Below the pieces are notes generated by a model, which saw only the letters and a list, made by a program, of their open reading frames with translations, was not told the DNA's origin and searched no databases. A program made the translations under genes and the position numbers. Source: Streptomyces iakyrus (GTDB taxonomy: Bacteria; Actinomycetota; Actinomycetes; Streptomycetales; Streptomycetaceae). From it: DNA of 64,000 nucleotides. Where the stretch lies: positions 186,001-250,000 of the forward strand of contig NZ_JNXI01000013.1 in assembly GCF_000717055.1 (NCBI RefSeq), given 5' to 3'. Within the stretch, counting starts at the first letter, position 1. Every line of letters begins with the position of its first letter. This document shows, in pieces, positions 37,119 to 46,339 of this stretch.

Positions 37119-37183
37119 GCTGTGGTGCCGCGACGCCGGATCACCCACCCGGATCGGAGCGGCTGGCCACATCGCCTGGCACG

Positions 37184-37223
37184 CCGAAGGGGAGGGGCCC
37201 GGCTTCGGATGCCTCCCCTTCGG
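37184..37223. terminator. Bidirectional terminator between the CstR-like and rhodanese genes
   Basis: CCGAAGGGGAGG (37184-37195) pairs perfectly with CCTCCCCTTCGG (37212-37223) between convergent genes. Confidence 0.8.
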
Positions 37224-37231
37224 GGTGTGAT

Positions 37232-37807
37232 TCAGCGGTCGCGCAGTGCAGCCAGCGTGTTGTCGAGATCGGCGGCGCGGGGTCGGTTGTGGGGGAGCTT
37301 GGCGAGCATGGCGGCCATGCCGCAGGTGTTGCTCAGGGCGGAGAAGACCAGACCGGCCGCGATGCCGGCGGAGATGAGCTGGAAGGCGGGGTGGACGACG
37401 AGCCCGAGCAGCAGGCCGAGCAGCACGATCACTCCTGCGGTGAGCCTCACCTGCCGCTCCATTCCCCAGGTGGCACGGGAGACGCCCTGGGGGCGGTGGA
37501 GTTCGTGGCCGTCGGCCGCCCAGGCGCCGGTGCCTCCCGACAGGGTGGCGGCGGTGACGCCGCTCTCCGCGAGGATCTTGCAGGCGTTCTCGGAGCGGGC
37601 GCCCGAGGCGCAGACGACCAGGACGTCCCCGCGGTGGGTGGCGTGACGGATGTCGGGCAGCGCGCGCTGGATCTGGTCGAGGGGGATGTTGAGCGCGCCG
37701 GGGAGGTGACCGCCGGCGTATTCGCCCGGGGTGCGCACGTCGATGATGGTCAGTTCGTGCAGGCGGGTGCGCGCCTCGTCGGTGGCAAGGGTCGTGGGGG
37801 TGGTCAT
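37232..37807 (-). CDS. Rhodanese-domain membrane protein
   Basis: The 191-aa protein has an N-terminal rhodanese domain (about 8-108) with IIDVRTPGEYAGGHLPGALNIP and active-site Cys in VVCASGARSENA. A DUF2892-like part follows with two transmembrane helices (about 122-142 and 144-165) and a short tail. It probably handles sulfane sulfur at the inner membrane. The ATG at 37807 starts MTTPTTLATDEARTRL. It is last in the minus-strand sulfur operon. Confidence 0.92.
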   Translation of the reverse strand: MTTPTTLATDEARTRLHELTIIDVRTPGEYAGGHLPGALNIPLDQIQRALPDIRHATHRGDVLVVCASGARSENACKILAESGVTAATLSGGTGAWAADGHELHRPQGVSRATWGMERQVRLTAGVIVLLGLLLGLVVHPAFQLISAGIAAGLVFSALSNTCGMAAMLAKLPHNRPRAADLDNTLAALRDR

Positions 37808-37942
37808 CGCAATGTCCTTACGGTCCGGAAGTTGTGGTGGAGCTTCATCTGACGAAAGCGAGCTGGACGCGGTCCTGGGGTGCGCGGTGGGCTGAAGGAG
37901 TTCTCCTGATCCGTGGTCTGCGTTGGTTGGCGGCCGTCGTGT

Positions 37943-38686
37943 TCAGGCGATCACGTCGACGAGCATGAAGGCCGCCACGGCCAGCAGGACACCGGCGAAG
38001 ATCTTCTGAAGGGTGGTGCCGGAGACCTTCGTCGCGAGCCGTTTGCCGTCCCAGGCGCCGAGGATCGCGGCTCCGGTGAAGGGGCCGATGATCTCCCAGT
38101 GGAGCCCGCCGGTGGTGCCGGTGCGAGCGGCGAGCGCGGCGAGTGAGTTCACCATGATGACAAGCAGGCTGGTGCCCACCGCCCGCCGCATGGCCAGTCC
38201 CAGGACGCTCACCAGGGCGGGCACGGCGAGGAATCCCCCGCCGACGCCCAGGAAACCCGTCACAGCGCCGAGTCCGGCACCGGCGCCGGCCGCCTTGCCG
38301 GGACGGATCCGGTCCGGCGGCTCGGACGCGGACGGACGCAGCATGCGCAGGGCCGCCAGCGCGGCAATGACCGCGAACGCCGACGTCAGTACCGCTTCAG
38401 GCAGGCTCCCGGCGACGGCCCCCGCGAGGAAGGCGGGGACGATGCCCGCCGCGGCGAACAGCGCCCCTGTCTTCCATGCCACGTTCCCGTCGCGGGTGTG
38501 GGCGTACAGGGCCGTGACGGAGGTGACGGTGACGATGATCAGGCTGGCGGTGGTGGCGGCGGCCGGAGTGAAGCCGAGCAGGTAGATCAGTGCCGGTACG
38601 GCAAGGACGCTGCCACCGCCGCCGAGGGCTCCGAGGGCGAGACCGATGACGGCCCCGGCAATGAGGGCGAGAACAAGTACGGTCAC
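37943..38686 (-). CDS. Sulfite exporter TauE/SafE family protein
   Basis: The 247-aa membrane protein has about eight transmembrane helices and internal repeat motifs GALGGGGSVLAVPALIYLLG and FLGVGGGFLAVPALVSVLG, which define the TauE/SafE family of sulfite, sulfonate or thiosulfate transporters. The GTG at 38686 overlaps the stop of the upstream rhodanese gene (GTGA), so the two are coupled. It likely exports the sulfite or thiosulfate made by the CstB-like enzyme. Confidence 0.92.
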   Translation of the reverse strand: MTVLVLALIAGAVIGLALGALGGGGSVLAVPALIYLLGFTPAAATTASLIIVTVTSVTALYAHTRDGNVAWKTGALFAAAGIVPAFLAGAVAGSLPEAVLTSAFAVIAALAALRMLRPSASEPPDRIRPGKAAGAGAGLGAVTGFLGVGGGFLAVPALVSVLGLAMRRAVGTSLLVIMVNSLAALAARTGTTGGLHWEIIGPFTGAAILGAWDGKRLATKVSGTTLQKIFAGVLLAVAAFMLVDVIA

Positions 38687-39048
38687 GCTATCCGGCCGCT
38701 GTTCCCGCGTTCGTCGACGACCGGGTGCCCGGCAGCGGCCCACGCGTTCATGCCGCCCTCGACGTCCACCGCGTGCGCTCCGCGTTCGGTGAGGAGCTTC
38801 GCGGCCTGCTGGGAACGGTGTCCGCTACGGCAGATCACCACCAGCGGTCGCCCCTGCGCCGGGGCGGGCAGGGTGGCGCCTGCGACCAGTTTCGTCAGCG
38901 GTACGTGCACGGCGCCCGGAGCGTGGCCCGTGGTCCATTCGGGCTTCTCACGCACATCCAGCAGGACGGCCTCGGGCTGATCGCCGCTGGTGCGGCTGCG
39001 TGCCTCGTCGACCGTGACGCGGGGCCCGTTTCGGCGAAAGAGGAACAT
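38683..39048 (-). CDS. Single-domain rhodanese
   Basis: The 121-aa protein starts MFLFRRNGPRVTVDEARSRT and has one rhodanese domain. VLLDVREKPEWTTGHAPGAVHVP is the N-terminal signature and VVICRSGHRSQQAA holds the catalytic Cys. It is a sulfurtransferase moving sulfane sulfur between thiols. The ATG at 39048 has GGAAG seven bases upstream; longer openings lack one. It lies 35 bp after the CstB-like gene and is coupled to the TauE/SafE gene. Confidence 0.92.
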   Translation of the reverse strand: MFLFRRNGPRVTVDEARSRTSGDQPEAVLLDVREKPEWTTGHAPGAVHVPLTKLVAGATLPAPAQGRPLVVICRSGHRSQQAAKLLTERGAHAVDVEGGMNAWAAAGHPVVDERGNSGRIA

Positions 39049-39083
39049 CACACGCTTCCTTCCTTGCGGGGGAACGGTCGGAA

Positions 39084-40448
39084 TCAGCCGGAGGCCAGGG
39101 ACAGCCCGGCATCCGTCGCGGCGTCGAAGCCGTCGTCGACGGCGACCACCTTGCGTCCGGCGGCATCCAGCAGGGAGGCGGCGATCGCCGCGCGCATCCC
39201 GCCGGCGCAGTGCACCCACACCGTCCCCTCCGGCACCTCGCCGATACGGCCGTGCAGCTCGTGAATCGGGATGTGGACCGAGCCCTCGATGTAGCCGCCC
39301 ACGCGCTCCGAATCCCTGCGCACGTCCAGCACGACCACCTCGTCCCCGCGCTCACGGACCTCCGCGAGCTCGGCGAAACGGGCACGCGGGAAGGAAGCGA
39401 GCTGCTCGCCCTCACGGACCCAGCCGGCCGGGTCGCCGGTGGCGGCGGCGGCCGGGCGGTCGATGCCCACTCGCACCAGCTCCCGCTGCGCGGCGGCGAT
39501 CTGCTCCGGGGTGTCGGCGAGCAGGGTGACCGGCTTGCCCCACGGGATCAGCCAGGCCAGGTAGGTCGCGAGCTTGCCCTCGCCCTCGAAGTTGAACGAC
39601 CCGGCCACGTGCCCCTCGGCGAAGGCTGTGCGGCTGCGCAGGTCCACCACCCACTCACCCGCGGCCAGCCGGGAGGCGATCTCCTCGGCGTCCGCCCGCC
39701 TCGGCGGCGTGAGGTCGACCGGTGCGGGACCCGCGGCGTTGGCCGGGCCCATGTGCGCGTAGTAGGCGGGTACGTCGTCCAGCCCGGCGAGCATCCGGGC
39801 GACGAAGGTGTCCACGTCCAGGGTCAGCGCGTCGTTGGTCTCGCGCTCCTTGCCGATCGTGGTCGCGTCCCCCTCGGACTGGGCGGAGGAGCAGAAGCTG
39901 CCGAACCCGTGGGTGGGCAGGACCGGTACCTCGTCGTCGAGCTCGTCGGCCAGGCGGTGGGCGGAGGCGTGCTGGGCGCGGGCCAGTCGCTCGGTCAGTC
40001 GCGGTTCGACCAGGTCGGGGCGGCCGACGGCGCCGATGAGCAGCGACCCGCCGGTGAACGCCGCCACGCTGCGTCCGCCCTCCGCGAGGGCGTAGGAGGT
40101 GTGGTGGGGGGTGTGCCCGGGAGTGGCGATCGCGCGCAGCACCAAGCCCTCGTCCACTGTCACGCTGTCGCCGTCGGCGACAGGGGTGCGGTCGAAGGAC
40201 ACTCGTGCCCCGGCCGGAACCAGGTACTGGGCGCCGGTGACGCGGGCCAGCTCCAGACCGCCGGTGACGTAGTCGTTGTGCACGTGGGTCTCGGCCACGA
40301 AGGCGATACGCACCCCGCGGCGGGCCGCCGCGGCGATGACCTGGTCGATGTCGCGCGGCGGGTCGACGACCACCGCGGCATGGGGCCCGCCGGCCAGGTA
40401 GCTCCGGTTGCCGAGACCCTCGAACTCCAGGGTGTCAACGAAGAACAC
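39084..40448 (-). CDS. CstB-like persulfide dioxygenase-rhodanese fusion
   Basis: The 454-aa protein has an N-terminal metallo-beta-lactamase fold of the ETHE1/persulfide dioxygenase type (about 1-240; Fe ligands in ETHVHNDYVTGG, TPGHTPHHTSY and a later LPTHGFGSFC). An inactive rhodanese domain (about 258-350, no Cys in LLADTPEQ) comes next. A C-terminal rhodanese domain (about 365-454) has its catalytic Cys in WVHCAGGMRAAIA. This three-domain order is that of staphylococcal CstB, which oxidises persulfides to thiosulfate. The GTG at 40448 has AGGAG upstream. Three CstR-type operators precede it. Confidence 0.93.
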   Translation of the reverse strand: MFFVDTLEFEGLGNRSYLAGGPHAAVVVDPPRDIDQVIAAAARRGVRIAFVAETHVHNDYVTGGLELARVTGAQYLVPAGARVSFDRTPVADGDSVTVDEGLVLRAIATPGHTPHHTSYALAEGGRSVAAFTGGSLLIGAVGRPDLVEPRLTERLARAQHASAHRLADELDDEVPVLPTHGFGSFCSSAQSEGDATTIGKERETNDALTLDVDTFVARMLAGLDDVPAYYAHMGPANAAGPAPVDLTPPRRADAEEIASRLAAGEWVVDLRSRTAFAEGHVAGSFNFEGEGKLATYLAWLIPWGKPVTLLADTPEQIAAAQRELVRVGIDRPAAAATGDPAGWVREGEQLASFPRARFAELAEVRERGDEVVVLDVRRDSERVGGYIEGSVHIPIHELHGRIGEVPEGTVWVHCAGGMRAAIAASLLDAAGRKVVAVDDGFDAATDAGLSLASG

Positions 40449-40473
40449 GGCTCACGACTCCTCTCGAACGATG

Positions 40474-40591
40474 TACCCCAGGGGGTATCTGGTACTCACC
40501 CTAACAGGGGTACCCCCCGGGGTAATCCTGTGGTCTGGGCGCCCCCAAAACCGCGGGTGCGGCATTGCTCCGGCGGGTACCCACCGGGGTA
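40474..40591. promoter_or_regulatory. Three CstR-type operators in the divergent region
   Basis: TACCCC-AG-GGGGTA (40474-40487) and TACCCC-CC-GGGGTA (40511-40524) are perfect 6-2-6 palindromes. TACCCA-CC-GGGGTA (40578-40591) has one mismatch. They lie between the divergent CstB-like and DUF302 genes and share the core of the site at 36802. Confidence 0.8.
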
Positions 40592-40633
40592 TCAAGATGC
40601 CTGGCTTCCGCCTCACCGAAGGAGCAGCGCACC

Positions 40634-41029
40634 GTGTCCTAGGACCGCACCGTCCGCCTGGTCGGCACCGACTTCGACGCCGCCACCACCGCAGTCCGCC
40701 GGGCCCTGGCCGATCAGGGGTTCGGCATTCTCACGGAGATCGACGTCAAGGCCACGCTGAAGGCCAAGCTCGGCCACGACATGGATGACTACCTGATCCT
40801 GGGCGCCTGCAACCCGCCGCTCGCCCACCGGGCGCTGGAGGCCGACCGCTCCATCGGCCTGCTGCTTCCCTGCAACGTCGTCGTACGCCGCGACGGCGAC
40901 CACACGCTCGTCCAGGCCCTCGACCCGGGCACGATGGTCACCCTCACCGGCCTGGACGCCCTCAAGCCCGTCGCCGACGAAGCCACCGCCCGGCTCGACG
41001 CCGCGCTGACCGCCCTGGCCGCCACCTGA
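40634..41029 (+). pseudogene. DUF302 family gene with an amber stop at codon 3
   Basis: AAGGAG and GTG at 40634 introduce codons GTG-TCC-TAG-GAC. Relatives as I recall them begin M-S-Y-D, so TAC has become TAG. After it, an intact frame encodes RTVRLVGTDFDAATTAVRRA, KLGHDMDDYLILGACNPPLAHRALE, IGLLLPCNVVVRRDGDHT and VQALDPG, a complete DUF302 domain of about 128 residues. The first later ATG (40781) would remove the first third of the domain. DUF302 genes are frequent in sulfide-responsive clusters. It is either inactivated by nonsense mutation or carries a sequence error. Confidence 0.7.
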
Positions 41030-41342
41030 CCTTCCCTGGGCCGGCGCCCACTGGCCGTCGCACAGATGCCCACCGCACCAGGAGCCGATCGGGAGCGTCA
41101 GCGTCCGGACAACGCCCCGAAGAACGCCACGCTGCCCTAGGCCCCGGCCGAAACGCCGGGTTGATGCAGCGCACGATCCAGCGGCATGTCATCTCGAATG
41201 CGGTGGCGAGGTGGAGCGAGCGCCCCGTTGCAGGAGGAGCGCGTCCAGCAGCTCCGGCTTCCATGGCGGCACGTAGCCCAGGGACCAAGGCATGCTCGTA
41301 CCGTATGACCCTTTCCGCCGGACCGTGGCTGCCGCGGGATTC
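41030..41342. other. Intergenic stretch without a supported gene
   Basis: These 313 bp lie between the DUF302 end and the CBS-BON stop, which converge. No homology, RNA or strong hairpin was recognised. It may be eroded DNA, in keeping with the surrounding remnants. Confidence 0.4.
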
Positions 41343-42008
41343 TCACCAAAGCTCGCTGCGGGCAGACGCACCCGCGAGGTGGCACTCGACGTCCACCACA
41401 CCCTCCACGGCTCGGATCAGACGGGCCGCGACGGGCACGAGGGAGGTGTCCCGGATGCGGCCGGTGAGGGTGACGACCCCGTCCTCGACCTCCACACGGA
41501 TGGGGGTGAGGGGTGCGGGGAAGAGGTAGCTCACGACCTCGCGGCGGACCTCCTCGGCAAGCTCCTCGTCGGCGCGCAGGAAGACCTTGAGCAGGTCCGC
41601 CCGGCTGACGATGCCCTCGAGGACGCCCTCCTGGTTGACGACGGGAAGCCGCTTGACCTTGCGCTGGGCCATGATGCGGGCGGCCTGGGCGAGCGTGGCG
41701 TCGGCGTGCACCGTGACGGCCGGGGAACTCATCAACTCCTCCGCCGTCACGCCGCCCGCCTTGGCCATGTCGGTCAGGCGGCGCAGCTGCGTGAACCGGT
41801 CCGGGTCACTGTCGCGGAACTCCTCCTTGGGCAGCAGATCCTCTTCCGAGACGACCCCGATCACCCGTGCCTCGCCTTCCAGGACGGGCAGCGCGCTGAC
41901 CTTCCACTCCTCCATGACCTCGACGATGTCCTTGAACGCGGCGTCACGGCCCACGGCCACGACGGTGTGCGTCATGACGTCGCCGACGATGTGCGGGCTG
42001 CCATGCAT
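41343..42008 (-). CDS. CBS-pair and BON domain protein
   Basis: The 221-aa cytoplasmic protein has two CBS domains (about 8-135: VGDVMTHTVVAVGRDAAFKDIVEVM and EELMSSPAVTVHADATLAQAARIM, with GIVSRADLLK). A C-terminal BON domain (about 150-212: VEDGVVTLTGRIRDTSLVPVAARLI) follows. CBS pairs bind adenine nucleotides; CBS-BON proteins belong to hypoxia regulons of DevR type. The ATG at 42008 has AAAGGA upstream. It is followed by no gene on its strand before the DUF302 region. Confidence 0.92.
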   Translation of the reverse strand: MHGSPHIVGDVMTHTVVAVGRDAAFKDIVEVMEEWKVSALPVLEGEARVIGVVSEEDLLPKEEFRDSDPDRFTQLRRLTDMAKAGGVTAEELMSSPAVTVHADATLAQAARIMAQRKVKRLPVVNQEGVLEGIVSRADLLKVFLRADEELAEEVRREVVSYLFPAPLTPIRVEVEDGVVTLTGRIRDTSLVPVAARLIRAVEGVVDVECHLAGASARSELW

Positions 42009-42061
42009 GGTCGTTCCTTTCCGGCTATCGGGTGCGGGCCGGGACCGGGGCTGAGGGCCGT

Positions 42062-42520
42062 TCATAGCGGGCTCCCGCTGCCGTAGGGGGCGTACAGGTC
42101 CAGCAGCCGGATACGGGAGGCGTGCAGCCGGTCGGCGACCACGCGGCCGACCCAGGTCGCGATCGCGCGGCCGAATCCGGGGTCCTGGGCGCACATGGCC
42201 CGCACGGTCTCCGCGTCGAACTCGTAGGCCCGCACCGGGCTCATCGCCTCTGCGCCCAGGTGCCACACGTACGGCGCGAAGTGCCACGACCAGCCGACCA
42301 GCTCGCCGTGCCCCAGGGACTCGACGACAGCGGCTCGCCGACCCGGGACATGGAGATCGAGCACGACCGTGCCGGTGCGCACGATCCAGAACCGGTCGGC
42401 GCGCCGCCCCTCCTCGAACATGCGGGTTCCGGCGTCGAAGGACACCTCACGGGCGACGCGCATCAGCCGCTCGCGGTGCTCGCCCGTGAGGCCCGCGGAC
42501 AGGTTGGTGGTGGAGGTCAT
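42062..42520 (-). CDS. Cyclic-nucleotide-binding-domain protein (Crp-like, no DNA-binding domain)
   Basis: The 152-aa single-domain protein resembles the Crp/Fnr effector fold: VSFDAGTRMFEEGRRADRFWIVRTGTVVLDL, then ESLGHGELVGWSW. No helix-turn-helix follows; the C-terminal helices end LLDLYAPYGSGSPL. It therefore acts as a ligand or redox sensor, not a classical activator. The ATG at 42520 begins MTSTTNLSAGLTGEHRE. It is 53 bp upstream of the CBS-BON gene and probably in the same transcript. It is divergent from a universal stress gene over DevR-box-like dyads. Confidence 0.88.
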   Translation of the reverse strand: MTSTTNLSAGLTGEHRERLMRVAREVSFDAGTRMFEEGRRADRFWIVRTGTVVLDLHVPGRRAAVVESLGHGELVGWSWHFAPYVWHLGAEAMSPVRAYEFDAETVRAMCAQDPGFGRAIATWVGRVVADRLHASRIRLLDLYAPYGSGSPL

Positions 42521-42667
42521 TGCTCCGCTCCCTTCAGCCGGCCCTGCCGCAACCGGGCGGCGAGTCCGTCGGGCGGGCCCGCTGCCGCTTGGGGCTGCCG
42601 GGGCCTGGTGATTTCAGCGTGTACGTGGCCCGAGTGGGGCACCACGGGCCGCCCGGCCCCTTCATCT

Positions 42668-42787
42668 GGGCCGTTGGGCCCTGACACGGCCGTGCAGGTG
42701 TCAGCAAGCCCCGTCCTCCCTTCCGGCGGCCCGCACGCAGGTGGGGCATAGGCCGAACGGCCCAGGCGAGGGCCCATCCGACCCTCG
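42668..42787. promoter_or_regulatory. Two DevR-box-like dyads upstream of universal stress gene
   Basis: GGGCCGTTGGGCCC (42668-42681) has one mismatch to the 30683 dyad. GGCCGAACGGCC (42751-42762) is a perfect palindrome in a TAGGCCG...CGGCCC context. A weaker AGGG-N10-CCCT dyad (42769-42785) follows the second. They lie in the 337-bp divergent region that also carries the promoters of both genes. Confidence 0.6.
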
Positions 42788-42857
42788 CGCCCGGTCGCCC
42801 TGGGTGCGACGGTGAAAGCGGACCTGCAGAGTGCCCGAGCACGAGGCGGTGGGAACG

Positions 42858-43739
42858 ATGACGATGGAACTTCCCCTGGTCGTGGGTGTCGACGGGTCGG
42901 ACGGCAGTCTGCCCGCGGTCGACTGGGCCGTGGACGAGGCCGCCCGGCACGGGCTTCCACTCCGTCTCGTCTACGGCTCCCTCTGGGAGCGGTACGAGGG
43001 CCGCGCCCCCTCGGTCGGCCTGGACCGTCCCGCCCGGCAGGTGATGGCCGACCACATCGTCGCGTCCGCAGCGGAGCGAGCCGGGCGGCGTAACCCCGAC
43101 GTGAAGGTGACCACCGATGTCCTCCTCGCCGATGCGACGGACGCGCTCCTTCAGGAGGGCAACAACGCCACCGCTCTGATCACCGGATCGCGGGGGCGCG
43201 GCGAGCTGAAGGGACTGCTGCTCGGCTCGGTCGGGCTGGCCGTCGCGGCCCGCGCGCACTGCCCGGTCGTCGTGGTACGCGGCGACAAGGCGGGCCTGGC
43301 CGGTACCCACGAGCGGATCCTTCTCGGCGCCGGAGACCCGGCCACGAGTGAGGAAGCGGTGCGATTCGCCTTCCGTGAGGCTGAGGTCCGGGGGTGCGTC
43401 CTGGACGTGGTTCGTACCTGGCGCGTCCCGGCGTACCAGACCTCGGACGCGGCCGAGGCCGCCGAAGCACCCGGCCAGGACCACGAGGAACGGGCCCGCA
43501 CCGAGCTCGACGACCTGCTCCGCGAGGCCATGGCCGATCACCCCGGCGTCCGAGTGCAGCGTGCGACGGTCGAAGGTCCGGCCCGCAGGGTGCTCGTGCA
43601 CCGCTCGGCCGCAGCCGACCTTGTGATCGTCGGAGCACGACGCCGGCAGGGCCACGTCGGGCTTCAGCTCGGCAGGGTGGCGCACACGCTGCTGCACCAC
43701 GCCCAGTGCCCCGTGGCCGTCGTGCCCGAGCGCGTGTGA
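42858..43739 (+). CDS. Universal stress protein, tandem UspA domains
   Basis: The 293-aa protein starts MTMELPLVVGVDGSDGSLPAVDW. Domain 1 (about 5-150) ends with the ATP-binding TGSRGRGELKGLLLGSVGLAVAARAHCPVVVV. Domain 2 (about 160-293) has ILLGAGDP and VIVGARRRQGHVGLQLGRVAHTLLHHAQCPVAVV. It is closely similar to the truncated copy at 31714, implying past duplication. ATG 42858 is chosen over GTG 42831 because the family starts here and GAGGCGGTGGGA lies upstream. It is preceded by DevR-box-like dyads. Confidence 0.92.
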   Translation: MTMELPLVVGVDGSDGSLPAVDWAVDEAARHGLPLRLVYGSLWERYEGRAPSVGLDRPARQVMADHIVASAAERAGRRNPDVKVTTDVLLADATDALLQEGNNATALITGSRGRGELKGLLLGSVGLAVAARAHCPVVVVRGDKAGLAGTHERILLGAGDPATSEEAVRFAFREAEVRGCVLDVVRTWRVPAYQTSDAAEAAEAPGQDHEERARTELDDLLREAMADHPGVRVQRATVEGPARRVLVHRSAAADLVIVGARRRQGHVGLQLGRVAHTLLHHAQCPVAVVPERV

Positions 43740-43829
43740 GCGCGGTCGAACCGGGAAACGCGGCCCTCAGGACGACCAGGTCACGGACGACCGTCCGGAC
43801 CGTGGATCCGCTCGACGAGGAGACCGCCC

Positions 43830-46223
43830 GTGACGGCTCTGACCTCGGAGTACGACGGCACCTGGGAGTACGAGGGGTATCGCCCCGCGGAGGAGCGGCT
43901 GAGGGAGTCACTGTGCACGGTGGGCAACGGCTACCTCGCCACCCGCGGGGTGCTGCCCGAGTGCACGGCTGACGACGTGCACTACCCCGGGACCTACGCG
44001 GCAGGCTGCTACAACCGGCTCACGTCCGAGGTCGCCGGGCGCCAGGTCGAGAACGAGGACCTCGTCAACCTCCCCAACTGGCTCCCGCTGCGCTTCCGGC
44101 TCACCGGCCAGGAATGGCTGACACCCGATGCCGCGACTGTCCTGGACCACTGTCAGACGCTCCACCTCGAGTCGGGACTGCTGGAGCGCCGCACCCGGTA
44201 CGCCCTCGGCGAGGGACGGGCGCTGTCGGTACGGCAGCTACGACTGGTGCACATGGCCGACCCGCACCTCGCGGCACTGCGCACCGAATTCACCGCCGAG
44301 AACGTCACCGGGGAACTGGAGCTGGAGGTCGAGGCAGCGCTCGACGGGGCGGTCACCAACGCCGGAGTACCGCGCTACCGCGACCTGGACGGCCGGCACC
44401 TGACCCACGTACACACCGGTACCGCCACACCCGGCACGGTGTGGCTGCGCTGCCGCACCCGCACGTCGGACATCCGGATCGGCATGGCCGCCCGGCTGAC
44501 GGCACAGGAACCGTTCACGGACGCGCAGGAGCCCGCACGCGCCGTACAGCACCTCATGCTGCCCCTGATCACCGGTCGTACGGCGACCGTCGACAAGATC
44601 ATCGCCCTGCACACCTCACGTGACCCCGCGATCAGCGACCCGTTGCAGGCGGCAGTGGACCGGGCGGGCGCGGCACCGGGCTTCGACGGCCTGCTGGGCT
44701 CGCACCGCACGGCCTGGGACCAGCTGTGGCGGCGAGCCGAACTCGACGTCCCGGGAGAGGCGGGAGCCATCCTGCGCCTGCACCTCTTCCACGTGCTCCA
44801 GACCCTCTCCCCGCATACCGCCGAGCTGGACGTGGGCGTACCGGCCCGCGGACTGCACGGCGAGGCCTACCGCGGACACGTCTTCTGGGACGAACTGTTC
44901 GTCCTGCCCTATCTGAACCTGCACTTCCCCGAAGTTTCCCGGGCCCTGCTGCACTACCGTCACCGGCGCCTGGACCGGGCCTGCGCCGCTGCCCGGGCCA
45001 TCGGCCGGCGAGGCGCGCTGTATCCGTGGCAGAGCGGCAGCGACGGACGGGAGGAAACTCAGCGGCTGCACCTCAACCCGCGCTCGGGGCGCTGGCTGCC
45101 CGACCACACCCACCTTCAGCACCACGTCGGTTCGGCCATCGCGTACAACGTGTGGCAGTACTGCGAGGCCAGCGGCGACGCCGAGTTCCTGCACACCAAG
45201 GGCGCCGAAATGCTGCTGCAGATCGCGCGCTTCTGGGCCGACTCGGCCACCTGGGACGAGTCCCTGGGCCGGCACCGCATCCGGGGCGTGGTCGGCCCCG
45301 ACGAGTATCACGAGGCTTACCCGAGCTCTGAGCGACCGGGCCTGGACGACAACGCGTACACCAACATCACGGCGGCCTGGGTGCTCACCCGTGCCCGGGA
45401 GGTGCTGCGCGCCCTGCCCGAACCGCGCCGTCGCGACCTCGTCGAACGCATCGCCCTGGACGACGCCGAACCGGCCCACTGGGAGGACGTCTCCCGCACG
45501 CTGCACGTCCCGTTCCACGAGGGCGTCATCAGCCAGTTCGAAGGCTACGGCGACCTGGCGGAACTCGCCTGGGACGCCTACCGCGAGCGCTATGACGACA
45601 TCCGGCGCCTGGACCGGATCCTGGAAGCCGAGGGCGACAGCGTCAACCGCTACAAGGCCTCCAAACAGGCCGACGTGCTGATGCTGGGCTACCTCTTCTC
45701 ACCGGCCGAACTCCAGGCGCTCTTCCGCCGCTTGGGTCACCGGCTGGACGAAGAGACCTGGCGGCGCACGGTCGACTACTACCTGGCCCGCACCAGCCAC
45801 GGTTCCACCCTCAGCGGTCTGGTGCACGGCTGGGTGCTGGCCCGGTGCCGGCGCGCGGATGCCTGGAAGTTCTGCCAGGAGGCCCTGCGCGGCGACATCG
45901 CCGACCTGCAGGGCGGCACCACCGGCGAGGGCATCCACCTGGGCGCCATGGCGGGCACCCTCGACCTGGTACAGCGGGGACTGCCCGGTCTGGAGACCCG
46001 CTCGGGGGCGCTGTGGCTGGACCCGGTGCCGCTTCCGGAACTGTCCTCGTACGGCTTCTCCGTCCGCTACCAAGGTCACTGGGGCATACGCCTGCGCCTG
46101 ACGAGCGGACAGCTGGAGATCTCGGTACCGCCGTCCGATCTCCCGCCGATCGACGTCGAGCTGCCGGACCGTGCGATCGGCGTGCAGCCCGGGGAGACGT
46201 GCCGTCTGGTTCTCACGGAGTGA
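43830..46223 (+). CDS. Glycoside hydrolase family 65 phosphorylase (maltose/trehalose/kojibiose type)
   Basis: The 797-aa GH65 enzyme phosphorolyses an alpha-glucosyl disaccharide to beta-glucose-1-phosphate and sugar. The N-terminal beta-sandwich (about 1-270, starting with WEYEGYRPAEERLRESL and GNGYLATRG) is followed by the (alpha/alpha)6 barrel, with general acid Glu492 in RGVVGPDEYHEAYP, HVFWDELFVLPYL, the phosphate-contact YKASKQADVLMLGYLF and HGSTLSGLVHGWVLAR. The exact substrate cannot be read. It could mobilise trehalose or maltose during stress. GTG 43830 with GAGGAGACC is the start. Confidence 0.92.
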   Translation: MTALTSEYDGTWEYEGYRPAEERLRESLCTVGNGYLATRGVLPECTADDVHYPGTYAAGCYNRLTSEVAGRQVENEDLVNLPNWLPLRFRLTGQEWLTPDAATVLDHCQTLHLESGLLERRTRYALGEGRALSVRQLRLVHMADPHLAALRTEFTAENVTGELELEVEAALDGAVTNAGVPRYRDLDGRHLTHVHTGTATPGTVWLRCRTRTSDIRIGMAARLTAQEPFTDAQEPARAVQHLMLPLITGRTATVDKIIALHTSRDPAISDPLQAAVDRAGAAPGFDGLLGSHRTAWDQLWRRAELDVPGEAGAILRLHLFHVLQTLSPHTAELDVGVPARGLHGEAYRGHVFWDELFVLPYLNLHFPEVSRALLHYRHRRLDRACAAARAIGRRGALYPWQSGSDGREETQRLHLNPRSGRWLPDHTHLQHHVGSAIAYNVWQYCEASGDAEFLHTKGAEMLLQIARFWADSATWDESLGRHRIRGVVGPDEYHEAYPSSERPGLDDNAYTNITAAWVLTRAREVLRALPEPRRRDLVERIALDDAEPAHWEDVSRTLHVPFHEGVISQFEGYGDLAELAWDAYRERYDDIRRLDRILEAEGDSVNRYKASKQADVLMLGYLFSPAELQALFRRLGHRLDEETWRRTVDYYLARTSHGSTLSGLVHGWVLARCRRADAWKFCQEALRGDIADLQGGTTGEGIHLGAMAGTLDLVQRGLPGLETRSGALWLDPVPLPELSSYGFSVRYQGHWGIRLRLTSGQLEISVPPSDLPPIDVELPDRAIGVQPGETCRLVLTE

Positions 46224-46339
46224 GGCGGAATCCGGTCACCGCGTGCCCGCGCACACCGTGGACGCCGCCGATCTGGACGCCGCTGTCAGAGCCAGCCACC
46301 GAGGACGAGACGTTGCAGGCCTGCTTGCAGTCCGGGGGT

